Below the pieces are notes generated by a model. It saw only the letters and a list, made by a program, of their open reading frames with translations, did not search any database and was not told the origin of the DNA. The translations under genes were made by a program, and so were the position numbers. Positions 1 through 6,165 of a stretch of 11,687 nt of DNA are shown in pieces. Position 1 is the first letter of the stretch. Every line of letters begins with the position of its first letter. Source of the DNA: Planctomycetaceae bacterium (GTDB taxonomy: Bacteria; Planctomycetota; Planctomycetia; Pirellulales; Thermoguttaceae); the NCBI GenBank assembly GCA_031254675.1, contig JAIRTV010000624.1:1-11687 (forward strand). The letters run 5' to 3'.

Positions 1-48
1 GCGCTATTTTGATGATGCGGAGTTGCTCAAGTATCGAATTTGTAATCG

Positions 49-54
49 AAGGAG
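49..54 (+). promoter_or_regulatory. Shine-Dalgarno AAGGAG deciding the start at 62
   Basis: AAGGAG sits 7 nt before ATG 62. It is one of the few strong ribosome binding sites in this window and favours 62 over a TTG at 23 or an upstream start beyond the edge. Confidence 0.6.
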
Positions 55-61
55 AATATTT

Positions 62-655
62 ATGGTGTTACTCGCTGCGTCCCAAGAGATGACGAAAATT
101 TTTGATCGTAATACGTTCAATAAAATTCAATCTCTGACAGATTATTCCAAACATCTTGGATTTCTTTTACATAACGAATCGTCTTGCCATGCCGAATGGG
201 ATTTTCTTGAAAAAATTCATGAATCGGTTCAGACGAAGCGTGGACAATTTATCTCGTTAGATATTCAGGATTTCGGCGAAGCGACCTTGCCGGGAGTATT
301 TCTTTCGGCGTTGGAATATTCGCAATCAGAACGAACTTTCCGCATCAATTTGCCGATGATATTGAAAAATAATCCCAAAACAGATTCGCCATTTATTAAC
401 CGCGCCATTCTTTGGCAACGGCTTTGTGACCGTATTCTCGAAGACGAAACCGGAAAACGATCCACGATTTTGGTACTCGAAAATTTTGATGACGCTTCAC
501 CAAAAATGCAACACGACACCGCACGATTAATCCGTTTCCACATTACCCATCGAATTCCACGAACTTTTATTTTGACGTTGCACCATGACCGAGTTCCGTT
601 TTTGGATAAGGAATTACGTGATCTGGCGGAAGTATTCGTCGAAATGAGTTCCTAA
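62..655 (+). CDS. Unrecognised protein, degenerate P-loop NTPase-like
   Basis: A 197-residue soluble protein with no signal peptide or membrane segment. I do not recognise it as a named family. Its second half resembles the core of an AAA/STAND-type ATPase: a hydrophobic strand followed by acidic residues (TILVLENFDDAS, about residues 144-155), then RLIRFHITHRIPRTFILTL, which looks like the strand after Walker B. Where a Walker A loop would be expected (about residues 32-45, LGFLLHNESSCHAEW) there is no GxxxxGK[ST], so ATP hydrolysis is doubtful. The ATG at 62 was chosen because AAGGAG lies 7 nt upstream (49-54). However, the reading frame stays open to the left window edge, so a longer, partial gene is possible. 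It lies 126 bp ahead of the LpoB-like gene on the same strand. That a coding gene exists is fairly sure; the ATPase link is inference. Confidence 0.7.
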   Translation: MVLLAASQEMTKIFDRNTFNKIQSLTDYSKHLGFLLHNESSCHAEWDFLEKIHESVQTKRGQFISLDIQDFGEATLPGVFLSALEYSQSERTFRINLPMILKNNPKTDSPFINRAILWQRLCDRILEDETGKRSTILVLENFDDASPKMQHDTARLIRFHITHRIPRTFILTLHHDRVPFLDKELRDLAEVFVEMSS

Positions 656-781
656 AATAGTTTCGCAAACAAACACATAAAACCGAATGTTCGGCAATTT
701 GTTGAGTTGTTCCGAATGATTGGTTTCAGTTTCAAGTATTCAAAAATTCCAGCAAATCAAAAACGTACCCCTAAACAGACA

Positions 782-1450
782 ATGAAAATTTTAAGAATAT
801 TGATTTTTTTGGGTTTTGTTATTTTTTTTATTGGCGGATGTCGCGGTACTCAGGCGCGGGTAATGCGTAGCGGTGAAGCCGATAATATTGGGAGTGACCG
901 AGCCGGCGCCGAAGTTTATAATCCGATGGTTCGGGAAGCGGTTGGTAAACTTCTTGCCCGCGCAACAGTTGAACCAATTCAACAGGTTGCGTTCGACAAT
1001 AGTATGACGCCGGTTTCGTTACGGCACAAAGTTTGTTTTATCAGTTTAGAAAATGCCAGTATGGAGGAACTTGGCGATTTCAAAGAACATATCAAAACGG
1101 CAATTCTCGAAAAAATATCAGAATCGGATCAATTTGAAATGGTTAGTGATCGTGCTGTAACTGCTGGACTTCGTACATTGAGTTTGCGTCCTGATGATTT
1201 GTTTCTTGAAGAAAACATGCGGATGTTCACGAGCGCAATGGGACGAGGTGGAACTCCGGTTGATTATTTGCTGTTTGCGAAAATTACTTCCGGCACAACC
1301 GAAGTCAACCGCGATATGCAACGCGATTACAAATTGTCGCTCGAACTCATCAACACACAAACTTTTACGCAAATTATCGAATCAATGCCCATGAGAAAAG
1401 AATACAATCATTCTCTCAAAGGAAAAATCGGAAATTGGTTCAAAAAATAA
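782..1450 (+). CDS. LpoB-like outer-membrane lipoprotein
   Basis: A 222-residue lipoprotein. The ATG at 782 gives a clean lipoprotein signal: MKILR, a hydrophobic run, and a lipobox FIGGC with the lipidated Cys at residue 20. An upstream TTG at 707 would bury this signal, so 782 is preferred even though no Shine-Dalgarno is visible. The mature part follows the pattern of the LpoB/FlgO/CsgG-like fold: VCFISLENAS (84-93), a helix with AILEKISESDQFEMV (107-121), a DYLLFAKITSG segment (161-171) and YKLSLELINTQT (183-194), where LpoB proteins have the G-A-D-Y-V-L strand and the LVD strand. E. coli LpoB activates penicillin-binding protein PBP1b; whether this protein does so is inference. Length is close to E. 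coli LpoB (213 aa). It could belong to a broader CsgG/FlgO-type family instead. Confidence 0.72.
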   Translation: MKILRILIFLGFVIFFIGGCRGTQARVMRSGEADNIGSDRAGAEVYNPMVREAVGKLLARATVEPIQQVAFDNSMTPVSLRHKVCFISLENASMEELGDFKEHIKTAILEKISESDQFEMVSDRAVTAGLRTLSLRPDDLFLEENMRMFTSAMGRGGTPVDYLLFAKITSGTTEVNRDMQRDYKLSLELINTQTFTQIIESMPMRKEYNHSLKGKIGNWFKK

Positions 1451-1506
1451 AGAGAACATTTTCGAATTTCTTATCCGGTTTCAATTCCTATCGTTTCCGC
1501 AATTTC

Positions 1507-1536
1507 AAAACGCTAAAAAATAAAACGCTAAAAAAT
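1507..1536. repeat. Perfect 15-bp tandem duplication
   Basis: The unit AAAACGCTAAAAAAT occurs twice back to back (1507-1521 and 1522-1536) in the AT-rich gap between two convergent genes. It has no obvious hairpin. Replication slippage is the simplest source. Confidence 0.9.
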
Positions 1537-1584
1537 ATTGTACAATTTGATTATTTATCTTTTGGGCGAATTTCTATTGATTGA

Positions 1585-2529
1585 TTACAAATTGATTTGT
1601 TTCAGCCAATCTTCGCAAAGTCGATACCAATTCGCGGCGGGACCACGATCAGTCCGAATACCATAACCATGTCCGCCCTTCACAAAAATATGAAGTTCAC
1701 AAGGAATTCCGGTTTCGTGAAGTTTTCTGTACAGTTGCACGCTTCCCATTGAACCAATAGGATCATCATCACAAATCGAAAGGAACATCGGCGGCGTCTC
1801 TTTCGTAATCTTAATATTTTCTTCAAGCGGAATATCTACCCGTTTGGGATCTTTTTGATTCGTTTTTTCTCCCAAAGCGTAAGCCAAATAAATTGGAATA
1901 GCAAAATTCGGTCTGGCATTTAATTGGTCGGTTTTGTCAACGGGTTCGTAAATTGTTTCGTTGTAGTTTGTTGCGAGCATTAACGTCAAATGAGCGCCAG
2001 CGGAAAAACCAAGAATACCAATTTTTTGAGCATCAATTTTCCATGTTTCCGCATTTTGTCGTACCAACCTAATAGCGCGTTGTGCGTCTTGCAGCGGGGC
2101 GAGATGTTTTGGTTGTCCGGCGCGTCGCGGAACGCGATATTTGACGACAACCGCCGTAATACCAATCGAGTTGAGCCAATGAGCAATTTCCATCCCTTCA
2201 TGATTGTACGCTAAAATATTGTAACCGCCGCCGGGAAAAATGAGAACACAAGTTCCTGTTGCATTTTTGGCTTCCGGTTGGTACAAGGCAAGAGTTGGTT
2301 CCGTAACGTTTTGAACACGAATAATCGGCATCGTTTCTTTACCGGGTTCAGCTTTTTCTTCGCCGATCACACCAACTTTTTCACCAGGCGCAACACCCGA
2401 CCAAAGTTTTAATTCTGTTACCGGTTTCATTGCCAACGCACCTTGATAATGAATATCTTCGGCAATTACCGCAAAAGAATAAAAGGAACAAAACACAATA
2501 GAACTGACAAACAAAATGGAAATTCGCAT
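1585..2529 (-). CDS. Secreted alpha/beta-hydrolase, acetyl-esterase-like
   Basis: A 314-residue secreted esterase/lipase of the alpha/beta-hydrolase fold (COG0657/BD-FAE-like). An N-terminal signal peptide (hydrophobic core about 4-21, likely cut after VIA at residue 23) directs export. Family landmarks are all present: the oxyanion-type PGGGY (99-103), the nucleophile elbow GFSAGAH with Ser176, an acidic residue in SICDDDP (Asp254-256) and the catalytic His287 in GGHGYG. Relatives remove acetyl or feruloyl groups from plant polysaccharides such as xylan; the true substrate cannot be read from the sequence. The gene is convergent with the LpoB-like gene and lies 142 bp downstream of exbD on the same strand. 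Start ATG 2529 is the only one giving the full signal peptide; no strong Shine-Dalgarno is visible. Family assignment is firm, substrate is inferred. Confidence 0.88.
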   Translation of the reverse strand: MRISILFVSSIVFCSFYSFAVIAEDIHYQGALAMKPVTELKLWSGVAPGEKVGVIGEEKAEPGKETMPIIRVQNVTEPTLALYQPEAKNATGTCVLIFPGGGYNILAYNHEGMEIAHWLNSIGITAVVVKYRVPRRAGQPKHLAPLQDAQRAIRLVRQNAETWKIDAQKIGILGFSAGAHLTLMLATNYNETIYEPVDKTDQLNARPNFAIPIYLAYALGEKTNQKDPKRVDIPLEENIKITKETPPMFLSICDDDPIGSMGSVQLYRKLHETGIPCELHIFVKGGHGYGIRTDRGPAANWYRLCEDWLKQINL

Positions 2530-2624
2530 GTTTTTTACAGGTTGTTAAAGGGAAAAAAAGGAGTAAATAGGAACAACTGCACTATCCGTACAATATCGTT
2601 TGCCGTATTCATTCGCTGTCTTTG

Positions 2625-2664
2625 TACAACATTTATACAACAATTTATACAACAATTTATACAA
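2625..2664. repeat. Short 12-bp tandem repeat, about three units
   Basis: Units of the type CAACAATTTATA, the first copy one base shorter, run directly after the 3' end of exbD in the gap before the esterase gene. The repeat can be translated on the minus strand as CINCCINCCIN, but that frame is a shadow, not a gene. Confidence 0.85.
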
Positions 2665-2671
2665 TGCGGAA

Positions 2672-3112
2672 TCAGGGATTCTGTTTTGCCGCAAATTGAA
2701 TTTGTGACAATCCTGCAATCCGACAAACATCGTAAACATCAATAACATGTTCCATTGGAACATTTTCGTTACTATCGATAATCACCGGAATATCCTGACG
2801 AATTTCACGAAGTTTTTGGAGAATATCCCGAACTTCTCGAAGCGAACGACATTGATTACTTTCGACTTGCCAGTGAATAGAACCGTCAAAAGTGAGACGA
2901 ATTCGAGCGACATCCAGATTTTCCGGTTGTGGTAACACCATTTCGACTGCAGAATTGCCGGAAAGTAACATATTCGTCGGCAAGATTCCTTCGAGCGGTG
3001 TGAAGTTCGCCGTACAAACGAAAAAAACCAAAAGAAGAAAAATCACGTCAATCATTGGCGTCATTTTTAATTCCGGTGTTTTTGTTTTGCGGTTGGAAAA
3101 TACTGTTTTCAA
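2672..3112 (-). CDS. exbD: ExbD/TolR-type biopolymer transport protein
   Basis: A 146-residue inner-membrane protein with a short cytoplasmic N-terminus, a single membrane helix (about 21-37) and a periplasmic domain. The segment LKMTPMIDVIFLLLVFFV (15-32) is the ExbD/TolR signature. Asp22 is the proton-relay aspartate that works with ExbB/TolQ to power TonB-dependent uptake or envelope maintenance. The C-terminal half (VPVIIDSNENVPMEHVIDV region, 108-126) matches the usual periplasmic strand-helix pattern. The start is unusual: an in-frame TAA lies at 3133-3131 and no ATG follows before the motif, so TTG at 3112 is the best choice, without a visible Shine-Dalgarno. No exbB/tolQ is next to it, so it is an orphan within this window. 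Identity as an ExbD/TolR family member is firm; exbD versus tolR is not separable here. Confidence 0.88.
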   Translation of the reverse strand: MKTVFSNRKTKTPELKMTPMIDVIFLLLVFFVCTANFTPLEGILPTNMLLSGNSAVEMVLPQPENLDVARIRLTFDGSIHWQVESNQCRSLREVRDILQKLREIRQDIPVIIDSNENVPMEHVIDVYDVCRIAGLSQIQFAAKQNP

Positions 3113-3207
3113 GTTGATACGATATTTGAGTTAGTTGGCAACGATCACATTCATTGATCGCTTGATCAGGGATCAGATGAAACGGATTTCAATAACGGAG
3201 TTCTATT

Positions 3208-3288
3208 ATGATCGAACGGTTGCCGACTGTCAATAACATGTTGACCGTAAATGATCGCGTCAACGGAATTATTTCCCAACGACAATAA
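3208..3288 (+). CDS. Possible small ORF, 26 codons
   Basis: ATG 3208 runs to TAA 3286-3288 and is preceded by GGAG at 3197-3200, 7 nt upstream, a better ribosome binding site than most genes here have. The product would start MIERLPTVNNMLTVNDRVNG, be hydrophilic and have no recognisable motif. It lies in the divergent gap between exbD and the SET gene. It may be a small protein, a leader peptide or chance. Confidence 0.25.
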   Translation: MIERLPTVNNMLTVNDRVNGIISQRQ

Positions 3289-3410
3289 TTGGCGAATTCG
3301 TTTGTGATGTGCTTCACTACTTGCACAGATTCAGGTTTCGTGTAAACTTAAGCGACGTCAATTTTTTATTATTGTTTCTCAATCTTTACTTTAATAGAAG
3401 TACAACAACA

Positions 3411-4157
3411 ATGCAACATAATGAATCGGATTTTGGTCGTGTTTTTACGAGTGGAGTTCGTATTGGTAAGGTTTCTTATGGGTTAGGAGTTTTTGCGTTT
3501 GCTTTTATTCCGGAAGGAACGCCGCTTGGTCGGATTCAGGGAACGATTATCAAGGATCCCGATTATGGCAGTGATTATTGTATCAATGCCGGCGAAGGAA
3601 AAGTTTTGGAACCGGGTCCGCCGTTTTGTTATTTGAACCATTCTTGCGAACCGAATTGCCAGATCATGCAATATGTTCGCGACATTGACGAAATCGAAAC
3701 GGAATCGCTGGAAATTGGTTCTCTTTCGGAAACCGATATGGACTTCGAAGACAATGATTTCGACGAAGAACCGGAAAATCAATTGCCGGATGGCGACGAA
3801 TGTTTTTATGGTGACGGTGGAGCTGCTGAAATTGAAACGAATATCGAACCCGATGATACCGATGGGACGGACAACTTTTTTCAAAATGACGCAACACAAA
3901 ATAATTTCGCACAAAATTCCGAACAGGACACGATACAAGACACAACGCAAGAGGTCATGCAATTTGAAGACGATGCGGATGCCGAACTTTGGGTTGAAGC
4001 GATTCGCGATATTTTGCCTGGCGAAGAATTGACAATTGATTATGCGTGGCCGGCGGATCGTGGTGCGAAATGTCTTTGTGGAAGTTCGCGGTGCCGCGGT
4101 TGGATTGTTGATCCGGAAGAACTACATTTGTTGCAAGAAAAAGAAAACAAACCGTAA
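3411..4157 (+). CDS. SET-domain lysine methyltransferase with acidic insert
   Basis: A 248-residue SET-domain protein, a family that moves a methyl group from S-adenosylmethionine to protein lysines. Visible parts in order: an N-terminal SET strand region (GLGVFAFAFIPEGTPLG, 24-40), the cofactor-binding knot NHSCEPNC (76-83), an insert of about 100 residues (91-190) very rich in Asp, Glu, Gln and Asn, the second SET motif RDILPGEELTIDY (199-211, with the active-site-type Tyr211), and a post-SET zinc-binding tail CLCGSSRC (221-228). A Cys in the knot normally supplies the fourth zinc ligand. ATG 3411 fits the start of the fold; the frame runs back to a GTG at 3309, but that adds a hydrophobic stretch atypical of the family. 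Planctomycetes are known to carry SET proteins; the substrate here is unknown. It lies upstream of tgt, same strand, 138-bp gap. Confidence 0.88.
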   Translation: MQHNESDFGRVFTSGVRIGKVSYGLGVFAFAFIPEGTPLGRIQGTIIKDPDYGSDYCINAGEGKVLEPGPPFCYLNHSCEPNCQIMQYVRDIDEIETESLEIGSLSETDMDFEDNDFDEEPENQLPDGDECFYGDGGAAEIETNIEPDDTDGTDNFFQNDATQNNFAQNSEQDTIQDTTQEVMQFEDDADAELWVEAIRDILPGEELTIDYAWPADRGAKCLCGSSRCRGWIVDPEELHLLQEKENKP

Positions 4158-4295
4158 CTGTTGCAAAATCATTGCAAACAATAGATTTCGTCCGATTTTA
4201 AAATCTGATTTTTGTTAGTAGTGAAAATTCTTGTAATTTTTATTATCTTTGTGGTGAAACAGAAATTCCATTGACTCCTTCTCGATATTTGTTCT

Positions 4296-5405
4296 ATGTT
4301 TACATTGCTTCATCAAGACGCTCATTCCAACGCTCGACGCGGACAATTGGAAATGGCACACGGAACAGTTCAATTGCCCGCTTTTATGCCGGTTGGAACA
4401 TTGGGAACGGTGAAAGGAGTGGAGTTGACCCAGTTGGAACAAACTGGTGCGGAGATGATTTTAGCCAATACTTATCATCTTTCGCTTCGACCTGGTGAAG
4501 AAGTTGTTCGTGATCTTGGTGGGTTGCATTGTTTTTGTGGTTGGGGTCGTCCGATTCTGACAGACAGCGGCGGGTTTCAGATTTTTTCGCTTGCTAAATT
4601 GATGAAACTTGATGATCATGGAGTGATTTTTCGTTCGCATATTGATGGAAGTAAAATCGAATTATCGCCGGAACGTTCGATTAAAATTCAAGAGGCGTTG
4701 GGCAGTGATATTGCGATGGTTCTTGACCATGTTGTTGCGTTGCCGAACGCACGTTCCTTGGTGGAAGACGCGATGCTCCGCACAATTCGTTGGGCAAAGC
4801 GATGTTGTCAGGTTGCGGATCATCCGTATCAAAAACAATTTGCTATTGTTCAAGGCGGACTTGATCCTGAATTTCGGCGGTTTTGTGCGGAAGCGTTGGC
4901 GGAACTGGATTTTTCCGGTTACGCAATTGGTGGTTTGAGTGTTGGAGAAACGCCGCAGGAAATGTACGACGCGCTCGATTTTACGTTACCGTATATGCCG
5001 AAAAATAAACCGCGTTATTTAATGGGTGTGGGCAAACCGGAAGATATTCTGAACGGAATTTTGCGTGGAGTGGATTTATTTGACTGTGTGATGCCGACTC
5101 GCAATGGTCGTAACGCTCAAGCGTTTACTGATGCCGGTGCCATCCGTATTCGTAACGCTCAGTACCAACGTGATGATCGTCCGTTGGACGAAAATTGTCC
5201 CTGTCCGGCGTGTCGGCGAAGCCGAGGATATTTGCGACATCTTTTTATTGCGGAAGAGATGCTTGGTCCGATTTTACTGACAATCCACAACTTAACCTAT
5301 TACCAACGCCTCATGGCAAGATCGCGGTTTGCTATTGAGCAAGACCGATTCACCGAATTTTATCAATCGCTTTGTGCGTCCTGGCGGTGTGCAAAAATTC
5401 GCTGA
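4296..5405 (+). CDS. tgt: tRNA-guanine transglycosylase (Tgt)
   Basis: A full-length, 369-residue enzyme that swaps guanine-34 in GUN-anticodon tRNAs (Asp, Asn, His, Tyr) for a queuosine precursor base. Catalytic residues are in place: Asp90 in LTDSGGFQ (general acid/base), Gln186 and Gly213 in VQGG and IGGLSVGE, and the nucleophile Asp263 in DCVMPTRNGRN. The zinc site is Cys301, Cys303, Cys306 (CPCPACRR) and His331 (TIHNL). The base-pocket position that is Cys158 in the Zymomonas enzyme reads Val146 here (MVLDHVVALP), as in eukaryotic QTRT1. The residue equivalent to Val233 is retained (Val216), unlike the Gly of eukaryotes. Start ATG 4296 matches the family N-terminus; no clear Shine-Dalgarno. 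The usual bacterial partners yajC/secD are absent. The last 10 or so residues (CASWRCAKIR) may derive from the junction with the HINT fragment that follows. Confidence 0.97.
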   Translation: MFTLLHQDAHSNARRGQLEMAHGTVQLPAFMPVGTLGTVKGVELTQLEQTGAEMILANTYHLSLRPGEEVVRDLGGLHCFCGWGRPILTDSGGFQIFSLAKLMKLDDHGVIFRSHIDGSKIELSPERSIKIQEALGSDIAMVLDHVVALPNARSLVEDAMLRTIRWAKRCCQVADHPYQKQFAIVQGGLDPEFRRFCAEALAELDFSGYAIGGLSVGETPQEMYDALDFTLPYMPKNKPRYLMGVGKPEDILNGILRGVDLFDCVMPTRNGRNAQAFTDAGAIRIRNAQYQRDDRPLDENCPCPACRRSRGYLRHLFIAEEMLGPILLTIHNLTYYQRLMARSRFAIEQDRFTEFYQSLCASWRCAKIR

Positions 5406-5406
5406 T

Positions 5407-5610
5407 ATTTTCAAGAAAACTTGTTTCACCGCAGGAACACAAATTGTAGTCGGAGCAAATTACAACAGCGAAGGTACTGGCGTAGAATACGTAACCGTTA
5501 ATATTGAAGACATCAAAGTCGGTGATGTATTCCTCGGCGCAAACGGTGAAATCTCTTGCCTTATAAATAAGAATCGCGATAGCCGACTCGAACTTGCGAA
5601 TGGCTGGTAA
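5407..5610 (+). pseudogene. Truncated HINT (pretoxin/intein-like) domain fragment
   Basis: A reading frame shifted +1 from tgt stays open across the tgt stop to TAA 5608-5610. From 5407 it encodes a segment with the start of a HINT domain: CFTAGTQIV, with the block-A Cys codon at 5422-5424, then YVTVNIEDIKVGDVFLG, which matches the conserved IE-x-IKVGD block B. In full HINT domains of polymorphic toxins or RHS proteins this is followed by 80 or more residues, including a TxxHPF motif. Here the frame stops about 30 residues after IKVGD and I find no continuation. No start codon or ribosome site of its own is evident; codons before 5405 are tgt in another frame. I read it as a remnant left by recombination. 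A short expressed peptide is less likely. Confidence 0.65.
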
Positions 5611-5663
5611 TTTGTGTTGCGGAGCGGTTTGGAATCAGATTGCCAGCCGAAAACAGGGTCAGA

Positions 5664-5735
5664 ATTGCCTTACGGCAATGTGATGTTTCGGCGAAACATC
5701 ACCCACCTTCTTTCGGCGAAAGGTCGCCCACCTTT
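5664..5735. repeat. Cluster of palindromes and a 25-bp tandem unit
   Basis: Three hairpins in a row: ATTGCC/GGCAAT (5664-5679, 4-nt loop), an 11-bp inverted repeat GTGATGTTTCG/CGAAACATCAC (5680-5702) and CTTTCG/CGAAAG (5710-5722). The last two share the palindrome TTTCGGCGAAA, each followed 5 bp later by CCCACCTT, so they form two 25-bp tandem units (5686-5710 and 5711-5735). There are no T-runs to make them clear terminators. This resembles a small interspersed repeat; copies elsewhere cannot be checked here. Confidence 0.75.
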
Positions 5736-5736
5736 T

Positions 5737-5750
5737 AGTGAATAGTGAAT
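5737..5750. repeat. 7-bp direct repeat AGTGAAT x2
   Basis: AGTGAATAGTGAAT directly follows the palindromic repeat cluster. It may be part of the same element or its edge. Confidence 0.6.
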
Positions 5751-5847
5751 AGACGAAAAAAGAACAAGACAAAAAAATTTCATGTCTTTCGTGTTCAAGT
5801 ACAATCTTGACTCGGAAGTTGCGAATTTGGGATTTTTTTGGTGGGGA

Positions 5848-5875
5848 TTGACGGAGATTCGCAAACGATTAGAAT
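5848..5875 (+). promoter_or_regulatory. Sigma70-type promoter for the riboswitch transcript
   Basis: TTGACG at 5848-5853 and TAGAAT at 5870-5875 each differ from consensus at one position, with a 16-bp spacer. The predicted start near 5882 is about 11 nt before the first arm of riboswitch helix P1, which is where a riboswitch promoter should be. Confidence 0.65.
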
Positions 5876-5892
5876 GTTGTGCTATTGTTGAG

Positions 5893-6073
5893 GAGTTGGT
5901 GTTGGTCTGGTTTATCTTGAATCAGACCAAAAACAGGGAATTCGGTGCAAAACCGAAACGGTCCTCGCCGCTGTAACCGAAATTGGAAACGTAATTCATA
6001 CAACGCCATTGATTTCAATAAGAAATTGAGAAGGCAACGTTTTTGTATCGGAAGTCAGAAGACCTACCAACTC
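5893..6073 (+). ncRNA. Cobalamin riboswitch aptamer
   Basis: A B12-sensing RNA element. Closing helix P1 is perfect: GAGTTGGT (5893-5900) pairs with ACCAACTC (6066-6073). A 9-bp hairpin follows (5904-5912 with 5920-5928). The conserved core is easy to read: CAGGGAA (5934-5940), TTCGGTGCAAAACCG (5941-5955), CGG-TCCTCG-CCG with loop L5 at 5962-5967, then CTGTAACCG (5971-5979). The 3' signature AGTCAGAAGACC is at 6053-6064 (family consensus AGTCAGGAGACCTGCC). A variable AT-rich arm lies between. Such elements normally repress btuB, cbi/cob, or B12-independent isozyme genes when cobalamin is plentiful. Here the first gene downstream is a DUF1559 prepilin-like protein. Identification rests on motifs and helices; no covariance search was run. 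Confidence 0.95.
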
Positions 6074-6089
6074 TATTAGTCGGATACCG

Positions 6090-6118
6090 TTTTCTATTTG
6101 CGAAGGACAAATAGAAAA
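6090..6118 (+). promoter_or_regulatory. P13/L13 expression-platform hairpin of the riboswitch
   Basis: An 11-bp perfect stem, TTTTCTATTTG (6090-6100) with CAAATAGAAAA (6108-6118), and a 7-nt loop CGAAGGA (6101-6107), 16 nt after P1. The loop is complementary to L5 (TCCTCG, 5962-5967) apart from one bulged A, which is the L5-L13 kissing loop expected of cobalamin riboswitches. No T-run follows on the plus strand, so control is probably translational. The A-rich 3' arm runs into AAGG (6120-6123). Confidence 0.65.
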
Positions 6119-6153
6119 AAAGGTTGTATGTTCTTTCTGTACTTCAAAGTATT

Positions 6154-6158
6154 AAGGA
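6154..6158 (+). promoter_or_regulatory. Shine-Dalgarno AAGGA deciding the DUF1559 start
   Basis: AAGGA lies 7 nt before ATG 6166 and supports this start over the in-frame TTG at 6124. It is 36 nt beyond P13, so how the riboswitch reaches it is not obvious. Confidence 0.55.
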
Positions 6159-6165
6159 TCGTTGT

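Noticed and set aside
1..61. End of a preceding gene, either a TGA at 10-12 in frame 1 or a continuation of the 62-655 frame
   Set aside because: Too short to choose; no motif can be read.
2535..2763. Minus-strand small Cys/Asn repeat protein (CINCCINCCIN)
   Set aside because: It is the translation of a 12-bp nucleotide repeat and overlaps the 3' end of exbD in another frame.
3483..3962. Long minus-strand open frame (159 codons) antisense to the SET gene
   Set aside because: It mirrors the Asp/Glu-rich insert and gives a low-complexity Arg/Phe/Ile product; the plus-strand SET motifs are decisive.
4271..4300. Promoter TTGACT ... TATGTT in front of tgt
   Set aside because: The -10 box would overlap the tgt start codon, so transcription would begin inside the gene.
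5670..5864. Minus-strand open frame through the palindromic repeats
   Set aside because: It translates inverted repeats and has no family resemblance or ribosome site.
5782..5976. Open frame on the plus strand of 64 codons
   Set aside because: It overlaps the promoter and the first half of the cobalamin riboswitch, whose RNA motifs explain the sequence better.
6090..6118. Rho-independent terminator for the riboswitch
   Set aside because: The stem is strong but A/T-only ended, and A residues, not T residues, follow on the plus strand.
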